NCBI GenBank assembly: GCA_015233935.1
Contig: JADFXB010000015.1
Location: 1 to 50,305 of the forward strand
Length of the DNA: 50,305 bases
From: Magnetococcales bacterium
Lineage (GTDB): Bacteria > Pseudomonadota > Magnetococcia > Magnetococcales > JADFXB01
Direction: 5' to 3'
Below the pieces are notes generated by a model. It searched no databases, was not told where the DNA came from, and saw only the letters and a list, made by a program, of their open reading frames with translations. A program made the position numbers and the translations under genes. Shown in pieces: positions 44,421 to 50,305 of this stretch. Positions within the stretch are counted from its first letter, which is position 1. Each line of letters opens with the position of its first letter.

Positions 44421-45044
44421 TTACGAATCCTCCAGCCGCATGGATTTGCGTTGTTGGTTGAGGTTTTGCGCCAGCTCGCGAATTTTCTTGAAAGGAGTGG
44501 GCTTGTGGAAGACGGTGACATCGGCGGGCAAACCACCACGGTCACGAATTTGCTCATCACTCAAGGCCGTGACCACTACCACCACACTGCTCTTTAAATC
44601 CGGGGTCTCCCGTAAGGTGCGGATCATTTGGATGCCATCCATGGCGGGCATGATTAAATCGGAAATGATCATGTCTGGTTTGCACAACCCCACCTGAATC
44701 AAACCATCAAAACCATTCTCCGCCACCACCAGCCGCACCGGAAAGGTCCAGGAAGAGACCATCTCCTGATAAATATCCACCAGCTCCTCATCATCCTCCA
44801 CCAACAACAACGTGGCAACCGCCCCGTCATCCTGCTCCAAATCACTGCGCCGCCGCTGCAATAAGGTCTGAATGGAGCTGACCGGAATCCGCCGGTGACC
44901 CCCTTCCGTCTTCCAGGATTTCAACACCCCTTTTTGAATCCAATAGTGAACCGTCCGCTGGGAGATGCCCAAACGCTGCGCCGCTTCCGAAGTGGTGATA
45001 AAAGATTCCTGATCGCCGTTTGCCGGTTGATCTTCCATTGCCAT
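44421..45044 (-). CDS. Helix-turn-helix (excisionase/MerR-like) protein fused to a receiver domain
   Basis: 207 residues. The N-terminal part (about 15-65) is an excisionase/MerR-type winged helix: ITTSEAAQRLGISQRTVHYWIQKGVLKSWKTEGGHRRI. A receiver follows (about 77-195) with D129 in ISDLIMPAMDG and Lys in VFHKPTPF. This DNA-binding-first order is opposite to common response regulators. It lies convergent to CheA and may report that system's output to transcription. Two possible ATGs (45044, 45038). Confidence 0.82.
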   Translation of the reverse strand: MAMEDQPANGDQESFITTSEAAQRLGISQRTVHYWIQKGVLKSWKTEGGHRRIPVSSIQTLLQRRRSDLEQDDGAVATLLLVEDDEELVDIYQEMVSSWTFPVRLVVAENGFDGLIQVGLCKPDMIISDLIMPAMDGIQMIRTLRETPDLKSSVVVVVTALSDEQIRDRGGLPADVTVFHKPTPFKKIRELAQNLNQQRKSMRLEDS

Positions 45045-45313
45045 GATCCATTATGATGTTGAAAAGCATTCTGCTTAGTTATTATATATACGACCCTCTG
45101 CAAATCTGGCAAAACCTGAATGCGGACGCTATTTTACACCTTCCAGGTATGGGGATCAAGAGTAAGTTGATTAAGTTTATTTTAATTGCAAATCATCCCT
45201 TGTAGCTGCGCCCCATTCTAGTAAACTGGGAGCATATGTTCGGCTCCTGCATTATTGGGATGACGGCTTTTTACGCGTCGTTTTTGACCTTCGCTGTCAC
45301 TAAGTGGGATAGT

Positions 45314-46345
45314 ATGAGCGTTGATAATGACCCCATAATAGAATTTTTCCGCCAGATACGTGTGGCCGTATTGCTCCTCTTGTTGGTGATCGGCATCTCC
45401 ACCTGGGGATACTGGATCATCGGTGGCGGCAACTCTACCGTTCTGGATGCCCTCTACATGACCGTCATCACCGTCGCCACCATCGGCTACGGCGAAATTG
45501 TGGATCTGTCCAACAGTCCTGGCGGACGCATCTTTACCATATTTGTTTCCATATTTGGAATCGGTATCCTCACCTACCTCCTCAGCACCGTCACCGCCTT
45601 TGTGGTGGAGGGGGAACTCAACCGTGGCTTCAAGAGACGCAGGATGGAAAAAAAGATTGCCCAACTGAATGGTCATTTCATCGTATGCGGCAGCGATGTG
45701 GTTGCCGCCCACGTAGCACGGGAGCTGCGCGCAACCGGACGTGAAGTGGTCCTGGTCACCAACAACCGCAAGGAATTGGAACTCAACTTTGCCGAAGACA
45801 CCCCCCTTCACATTATCGGCAATCCCACCCATGAATCCACCCTGCAACGGGCTGGCATCAGCCAGGCCGGTGGTCTCTTCGCCATCGCCCACGATGACAA
45901 CTTGAACGTAATGATTCTATTGACCGCCAAACCCCTCAACGAATCCATCCGCCTGGTCGCCCACTGCCACGATGTGGAAAATATGGGTAAAATGCGACGG
46001 GTGGGAGCCGATTCCGTGGTCTCCAAAGAACAAATCGGCGGCTTGCGCATCGTTTCGGAAATGGTGCGCCCCACCGTGGTCACTTTTCTGGATGTCATGT
46101 TGCGGGACAAAGATCAAAATTTACGCATCGAAGAGGTGGAACTCCCCGCCGCCTGGCATGGTCGCCCCATCAGCGCGTTGCCCTTGGAAGAGTTCCATAG
46201 TCTGCTCCTGCTGGCGGTTCGCACCGCCCAATCCTGGCAATATAATCCCAAACCCGACTACACCTTGCCAGCGGACGGCCAGTTGATCTTCCTGTGCAAC
46301 CCCCACGAGCGTATTGCTTTCCAGGAAATGATATCCGACTCGTAA
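45314..46345 (+). CDS. Potassium channel with RCK/TrkA-N domain
   Basis: 343 residues. Two membrane helices (about 15-36 and 75-98) flank a pore loop with the selectivity filter TIGYG (56-60). A cytoplasmic RCK domain follows from about 122; the Rossmann glycine motif is partly altered (VCGSDVVAAHVA), so nucleotide binding may differ, and a TrkA-C-like end is present. ATG at 45314 is preferred; an in-frame ATG at 45236 would add 26 residues with a hydrophobic stretch and cannot be excluded. 45045-45313 holds no other gene I can support. Confidence 0.88.
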   Translation: MSVDNDPIIEFFRQIRVAVLLLLLVIGISTWGYWIIGGGNSTVLDALYMTVITVATIGYGEIVDLSNSPGGRIFTIFVSIFGIGILTYLLSTVTAFVVEGELNRGFKRRRMEKKIAQLNGHFIVCGSDVVAAHVARELRATGREVVLVTNNRKELELNFAEDTPLHIIGNPTHESTLQRAGISQAGGLFAIAHDDNLNVMILLTAKPLNESIRLVAHCHDVENMGKMRRVGADSVVSKEQIGGLRIVSEMVRPTVVTFLDVMLRDKDQNLRIEEVELPAAWHGRPISALPLEEFHSLLLLAVRTAQSWQYNPKPDYTLPADGQLIFLCNPHERIAFQEMISDS

Positions 46346-46383
46346 ATCCCTCCCTGGTGAGCTGAAAAGCCTCACCTGCCCTT

Positions 46384-46413
46384 GGCCAATAGGATCCATT
46401 ATCCCTATTGGCC
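46384..46413. promoter_or_regulatory. Perfect inverted repeat abutting the first phage gene
   Basis: GGCCAATAGG (46384-46393) and CCTATTGGCC (46404-46413) form a 10-bp perfect stem with a 10-base loop that ends exactly at the ATG at 46414. In RNA it would hide the ribosome-binding region; in DNA it could be an operator. It also marks the boundary between the channel gene and the phage module. Confidence 0.6.
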
Positions 46414-47436
46414 ATGAACACACCCATTAAAATACCTATTTTCAGGACGGGCCACCACGTTGCTCAAGACGGGGTGGCTCTGGATTTCACTGTGGCCGAT
46501 CTGATTGCCACGGCGGATGCCTACAAGCCTAACGTGCATGAGGCACCCCTGGTGGTTGGTCACCCTCAACTGGATGCCCCCGCCTTTGGTTGGGTGGTAT
46601 CCCTGCAAGTGGAAGGAGACCTCCTTCTCGCCGAAACCCGCCAGGTGGATGAATCATTCGCCGAAATGGTGCGGCAAGGACGCTTCAAGAAGGTATCGGC
46701 CTCTTTCTATCTCCCCGACAGCCCCCGCAATCCCCAACCCGGCGTGTATTACTTACGTCATGTAGGCTTTTTGGGGGCTGAGCCACCTGCCATCAAGGGA
46801 TTGCCCGATCCCGCTTTTGCCGATGGCCCGGAAGGTGGCGACACCATCTCCCTGGAATATTGCGAAATGGAAGGGGCTGGTCAACGTGGAGGTGTGCTCC
46901 ATCGGTTACGCCAATGGATCGCTTTGCGTTTTGGCCAGGCGGAAGCGGAAACCGTGGTGCCAGAAGCCTGTCTGGTGCCAGAGGTTCACCCCGCCTTCAG
47001 CGAACGGGAACAACAACTGGAAACACGGCATCGCCAGCAGGAGCAACGGGAGGAAGCCTGGCGGCAGCAGCGGGTGGTGGAGTTTGTGGAATCCCTGGTG
47101 GGGAGTGGACAACTGGTTCCTGCCGAACGGGAGCATTGGGTGGCCATGTTGAATCTGGTGGGACAACGGGAGCAGGTGGCCTTTGGCGAGGAGGGGGAGG
47201 GTTCACTGGCAAGTTGGTTGCGTCAGTGGCTCTCCCAACGTCCTGTGGTGGTGCAGTACAGCGAATTGGCCGGGGATACGGTGGCAGGCTGGGATGAAGG
47301 TTATCAAACACCTGTCGGTTATCGGGTTGAAGCTGGCTCTCTCGCCTTGCATCAACGGATTTTGGCCTACTCCCGCCAATCGGGAAGTGATTATGTGACC
47401 GCCATGCGGGCGGTCCGCAACTGTCAAGGAGAGTGA
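46414..47436 (+). CDS. Mu-like phage protease/scaffold protein (gpI-like)
   Basis: 340 residues. The N-terminal part (KIPIFRTGHH...; TVADLIATADAY; HEAPLVVGHPQLDAPAFGWV; GRFKKVSASFY) matches Mu gpI-type prohead protease/scaffold proteins. A Glu/Gln-rich middle (about 190-225) fits the scaffold coiled coil. It should guide capsid assembly and cut the scaffold. ATG at 46414 lies just after the inverted repeat and lacks a clear ribosome-binding site. Upstream portal, terminase and gpF/gpG genes expected in a Mu-like order are absent. Confidence 0.8.
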   Translation: MNTPIKIPIFRTGHHVAQDGVALDFTVADLIATADAYKPNVHEAPLVVGHPQLDAPAFGWVVSLQVEGDLLLAETRQVDESFAEMVRQGRFKKVSASFYLPDSPRNPQPGVYYLRHVGFLGAEPPAIKGLPDPAFADGPEGGDTISLEYCEMEGAGQRGGVLHRLRQWIALRFGQAEAETVVPEACLVPEVHPAFSEREQQLETRHRQQEQREEAWRQQRVVEFVESLVGSGQLVPAEREHWVAMLNLVGQREQVAFGEEGEGSLASWLRQWLSQRPVVVQYSELAGDTVAGWDEGYQTPVGYRVEAGSLALHQRILAYSRQSGSDYVTAMRAVRNCQGE

Positions 47437-47438
47437 GG

Positions 47439-47777
47439 ATGAGTCAGCAGAGTGTGCCGGTGATGGCGTTGACGGTGACGGCCAGCAGTGCGGTGGCGGC
47501 AGGGCGTTTTGTCACCGTGGCGGGGGGGCAGGCGGGGGCAGGGGTGAACACTTTGGGGGTGGCCCGGTTTGCCGCTGCCTCCGGTGAATTGCTCACCGTG
47601 GATGTGTTGGGCACCGCCATTGTGGAGGCGGGGGCGGCCATCAGTCTGGGGGCGGCGGTGGAAACCGATGCCAATGGCAAGGCCGTTACTCTGGATGCTG
47701 GACCGGCGGTGGGGCGGGTGTTACAGGCTGCCAGCGGGGCCGGTTCCTTCGTGGAAATGGTTTTGATCCCCAATTGA
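47439..47777 (+). CDS. DUF2190-like capsid decoration protein
   Basis: 112 residues, rich in Ala, Gly and Val, with short beta-strand repeats (SAVAAGRFVTVAGG; GTAIVEAGAAISLGAAV; GRVLQAASGAGSFVEMVL) typical of DUF2190/head-decoration proteins found between the scaffold and the major capsid gene. Starts 2 bases after the gpI stop with AGGAG upstream. Confidence 0.75.
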   Translation: MSQQSVPVMALTVTASSAVAAGRFVTVAGGQAGAGVNTLGVARFAAASGELLTVDVLGTAIVEAGAAISLGAAVETDANGKAVTLDAGPAVGRVLQAASGAGSFVEMVLIPN

Positions 47778-47809
47778 CAATTCAAAAAGCATGATCAAGG
47801 AGAGCGTTC

Positions 47810-48739
47810 ATGACGCAGCAGAGTCCTTTGCAGGTACGGGTGGTTGATCCGGTGTTGTCCCAGGTGGCCCAGGGTTATCGTCACACGGAAATGGTGGGCA
47901 ATACCTTGTTTCCCCATGTGACCACCCATGTTTCCGGTGGTCAGGTGTTGGAATTTGGCAAGGAGAGTTTTCGTCTTTACCAGGCTCGCCGTGCCCCTGG
48001 TTCTCATACCCGTCGCATTCAGTTTGGTTACCTGGGCCGTTCCTTTGCCCTGGTGCAGGATGCCTTGGAGGGGCAGGTGCCACGGGAATATTTGCGGGAT
48101 GCCGCTGAAGTTCCTGGTGTCAAGCTGGATGAGCGGGCGGTCAATGGGGCCATGCGTGCTTTGTCCATGACCCTGGAATATGACCAGGCCCAGTTGGCTA
48201 CCAATGCCAGCAACTATGACAATGACCACAAGGTGGCCCTTTCGGGCACGGACAAGTGGAGTGATGGTTCGGCCAAGCCCACCGATGATATTGAGGCAGG
48301 CAAGGAGGCCATTCGGCAGTCGGTGGGTATCTTCCCCAACACCTTGTTGTTGTCTGCCCAGGCTTTCAAGGCGGTGAAGGGCAATCCCAATGTGGTGGAG
48401 CGTTTTAAGTACACCAGTCGGGAGTCCATCACGGCGGAAATGTTGGCCAGTTTGTGGGATCTTTCCCGGGTGGTGGTGGGCAAGGCGGTGGCCTTTCATG
48501 ATGCGGGGGAGGCCATCGACATTTGGGGCAACAATGCCATCCTGGCTTATGTGCCGGAGAAGCCGTCGGGCATGGAGGATCCTTCCTTCGGTTACACCTA
48601 TGTGATGGCCGATCATCCGTTGGTGGAAAAGCCCTATTATGACAATGCTTCCAAATCCTGGGTTTATCCGGTGACTTTTGAGCGGGTGCCGGTGTTGACC
48701 GGTATTCTGTCCGGCTACCTGATTCAGAATCCGGCCTGA
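47810..48739 (+). CDS. Phage major capsid protein
   Basis: 309 residues. Position after the decoration gene, size, and segments such as QVLEFGKESFRLY, FGYLGRSFALVQDALEGQVP, FPNTLLLSAQAFKAVKGNP and WGNNAILAYVPEKPS fit HK97-fold major capsid proteins. AAGGAGAG lies 7 bases upstream of the ATG. Its stop overlaps the next ATG. Confidence 0.8.
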   Translation: MTQQSPLQVRVVDPVLSQVAQGYRHTEMVGNTLFPHVTTHVSGGQVLEFGKESFRLYQARRAPGSHTRRIQFGYLGRSFALVQDALEGQVPREYLRDAAEVPGVKLDERAVNGAMRALSMTLEYDQAQLATNASNYDNDHKVALSGTDKWSDGSAKPTDDIEAGKEAIRQSVGIFPNTLLLSAQAFKAVKGNPNVVERFKYTSRESITAEMLASLWDLSRVVVGKAVAFHDAGEAIDIWGNNAILAYVPEKPSGMEDPSFGYTYVMADHPLVEKPYYDNASKSWVYPVTFERVPVLTGILSGYLIQNPA

Positions 48740-48924
48740 TGATGGCCGAGACCGGTTCCTATCGGGTTTTAACCCGCTTGCGACGGAACGGGCAGGAGCA
48801 TCCGGTGGGTGAGGTGGTGACCTTGCCCCCGGATGTGGCCTGGCCATTGGTCAAGGTGGGGGTGTTGGTGGAGGTGGTGGTGGAGCACCAGGAGCGGCGG
48901 GGACGGCGGAGGGTGGAGCGATGA
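48739..48924 (+). CDS. Small phage head-region protein
   Basis: 61 residues with a YRVLTRLRRNGQEHPVGEVVTLP..AWPLVKVGVLV pattern, like small proteins of about 60 residues found after capsid genes in transposable phages. The basic C-terminus (RRGRRRVER) is distinctive. ATG overlaps the capsid TGA and its stop overlaps the following ATG, so it is translationally linked on both sides. Confidence 0.65.
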   Translation: MMAETGSYRVLTRLRRNGQEHPVGEVVTLPPDVAWPLVKVGVLVEVVVEHQERRGRRRVER

Positions 48925-49397
48925 GTTATGCCACGGCGGCACAAATGTTGGAGTGGTATGGGGCCAAGGAGTTGGTGGATACGGCCACCCCGGATGATGT
49001 GATGTTGATCGCTCCCCAATTGTTGCGTTTGACGGTGGAGGAGGGGAATAGAGGGAGTTATGAAGAGGCCGAGGTAGCCGCAGCCGATTTGGTTCTGGAA
49101 CGGTTGCAGGGAGCACTGGAGGATGCCAGCATCCTGATGGATGCCTACCTCATGCGCCGCTACACGGTTCCCTTTCCCGCAGCGGAGCAGACTCCCCTCC
49201 CCCGCATTTGTGGCAGCATCGCCCGTTTTCTCCTCCAGGATGAGCGCGCCACCCCGGAGGTCAAAGCCGCCTATGAGCGGAGCCTGACCTGGTTAGGCAT
49301 GGTCAACGAGGGCAAGTTTATGCTGTCAAAAGACAGCGGCCCCCAATATGAAAATGGCCAACGCCCCTTCGCCCCAGAATCTTTCAAAAACTTTTAA
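48921..49397 (+). CDS. DUF1320 (Mu gp36-like) head-tail protein
   Basis: 158 residues. MSYATAAQMLEWYGAKELVD, then ALEDASILMDAYLMRRYTVPFP, PRICGSIARFLLQDERATPEVKAAYERSLTWLGMV match DUF1320/Mu gp36, a head-completion connector protein. Its 3' end coincides with the start of dispersed-repeat copy C. Confidence 0.85.
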   Translation: MSYATAAQMLEWYGAKELVDTATPDDVMLIAPQLLRLTVEEGNRGSYEEAEVAAADLVLERLQGALEDASILMDAYLMRRYTVPFPAAEQTPLPRICGSIARFLLQDERATPEVKAAYERSLTWLGMVNEGKFMLSKDSGPQYENGQRPFAPESFKNF

Positions 49398-49436
49398 AAA
49401 AAGGAGGGGGTGTGGGGGAGTTCACCTCCCCCACGC
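49394..49436 (+). repeat. Dispersed repeat, partial copy C
   Basis: TTAAAAAAAGGAGGGGG followed by a hairpin GTGGGGGAG-TTCAC-CTCCCCCAC (49412-49434) reproduces the first 40 bases of copies A and B only. It overlaps the DUF1320 stop and separates that gene from the gp37-like gene. Confidence 0.75.
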
Positions 49437-49445
49437 CTTTAAACC

Positions 49446-49871
49446 ATGCGTAATCTCTCCCTCATAGAAGAACTCCTCCTTGAAAAACTAAAATCCGAAA
49501 TCCCCGATCTCAGATCTGTCCGTAGTCTTCATAGTGCCAACGAGAACACCAGACAACCCCCCCACTATCCTGCCCTTTATCTCACAAGGGGTGGTCATGA
49601 GGTGGAGTGGCAGAGCATAGACGAGCAGTCCATCCAGCAAAAATGGTTGTTTGATTTAGTGATCCGTTCCACCGGGGATGTGAAACGCACCGGGGATGAG
49701 ATGGCTGTGGTGGGTGGGCTGTTGGAATCTTTGTGTGGGGTATTGGCGGGGTGGGTTCCCATGGCTGGGTGTTCGCCGTTGCGTTTGGTGGGGAGCAAGG
49801 GGGGTGAGGTACGGGAGGGTGAGGTGCATTATGGATTATTGTTTGCCATGCGTATGGTGGTGACGGGGTAA
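49446..49871 (+). CDS. Mu gp37-like (DUF1834) protein
   Basis: 141 residues. Its place after DUF1320, its size and its pattern (LIEELLLEKLKSEIPDLRSV; HYPALYLTRGG; FDLVIRSTGDV; LLFAMRMVVTG) fit the gp37/DUF1834 family of tail-terminator-like proteins. No ribosome-binding site is visible because the repeat fills the space before the ATG, which could reduce its translation. Confidence 0.7.
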   Translation: MRNLSLIEELLLEKLKSEIPDLRSVRSLHSANENTRQPPHYPALYLTRGGHEVEWQSIDEQSIQQKWLFDLVIRSTGDVKRTGDEMAVVGGLLESLCGVLAGWVPMAGCSPLRLVGSKGGEVREGEVHYGLLFAMRMVVTG

Positions 49872-49875
49872 AAAC

Positions 49876-50238
49876 ATGAAACAATTGGCGGATATAACCT
49901 TGCCAGATGGCATGGTGTGGCAGAATCAGTTTGTGAGTGATTACTTCCAGTATCAGGTGGAGCGGACGCTGGCTGGGCAGGTCATTTTCTATCCCCAAAC
50001 CCCGTTGCGGCGGGTCTTGTTACTGGCGGGGGAGGAGAGTGTATGGTTGAGTGGGGAGGCGGTTGCTCAGTTGCAAAATCTTCTCTCCCAGGCCGGGGCT
50101 GTGTTTCCTTTGGTATGGGGGGAGCAGACCTTTTCGGCCATGTTTGCCCATGACGCCCCGCCTGCCCTGGAAATGAAGGAGTTGTGGCCGGGGAGTGACC
50201 GATTTATTGGAAAGATCGTCCTCTTTTTGTATAATTAA
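49876..50238 (+). CDS. Phage protein of unknown function
   Basis: 120 residues starting 4 bases after the gp37-like stop. WQNQFVSDYFQYQVERTLAGQVIFYPQ and a C-terminal GSDRFIGKIVLFLYN are visible. It resembles no family I can name; the position suggests a tail-region protein. From 50239 to the right edge I see no gene start. Confidence 0.55.
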   Translation: MKQLADITLPDGMVWQNQFVSDYFQYQVERTLAGQVIFYPQTPLRRVLLLAGEESVWLSGEAVAQLQNLLSQAGAVFPLVWGEQTFSAMFAHDAPPALEMKELWPGSDRFIGKIVLFLYN

Positions 50239-50305
50239 AATGGTGCTATCCTCTTTTGGTGTAAGGGAAAATGTGGTTGAAAATTGGGGTGGAATGTGTT
50301 AGTGT

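Overview
The window comes from a Gram-negative proteobacterial chromosome. Several things point to an alphaproteobacterium-like lineage, and my best guess is the Magnetococcales (Etaproteobacteria): the block tRNA-Leu, tig, clpP, clpX, lon, hup, tRNA-Val; an acs, DUF485, actP, DUF294, exonuclease acetate operon; a PqqD-like protein next to a twin-arginine protein; and many hybrid histidine kinases. The placement is inferred from gene content, not from a marker-gene tree.

Layout. 1-3 kb holds small accessory genes on the minus strand: an AbiJ-like HEPN protein, a lipoprotein, an orphan PqqD-like/Tat-substrate pair and a PilZ protein. 3.1-14.05 kb is an acetate and acyl-CoA block. On the minus strand an NDP-forming acyl-CoA synthetase-like protein overlaps a CoA-transferase fused to a GNAT domain. 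Divergent from them lie acs, a DUF485 protein, actP, a cNMP/CBS/DUF294 protein and a DnaQ-like exonuclease. 14.07-16.2 kb holds a dispersed repeat, an MT-A70 DNA methyltransferase and convergent hemA. 16.4-23.9 kb is the conserved core: four tRNA genes, tig, clpP, clpX, lon, an HU gene with a long Pro/Ala/Lys tail, and tRNA-Val.

23.9-32.8 kb carries a sugar-nucleotide epimerase, a large hybrid histidine kinase, and a tight five-gene operon (radical SAM, HAD phosphatase, APH-fold kinase, split transketolase) that looks like an uncharacterised carbohydrate or surface-modification pathway. 32.8-37 kb has a DUF1640 coiled-coil protein, mnmA, a second copy of the dispersed repeat and an unusual NosR/CcoG-like polyferredoxin whose periplasmic N-terminus is built from MDHSQH repeats, so it is a candidate metal (copper?) handling or reducing protein. 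37.1-45 kb is a signalling island: response regulator, two CheC phosphatases, a hybrid kinase with an Hpt domain, a REC-GGDEF diguanylate cyclase, a divergent CheA, and an HTH-REC protein. 45.3 kb is a potassium channel. From 46.4 kb to the right edge runs a Mu-like phage head module (protease/scaffold, decoration protein, major capsid, DUF1320, gp37-like). It begins abruptly, without terminase, portal or early genes.

The strongest candidates for something undescribed are the MDHSQH-repeat polyferredoxin, the radical SAM/HAD/kinase/transketolase operon, the rearranged PatZ-like acetylation module next to acs, and the CheA/CheC/diguanylate cyclase island.
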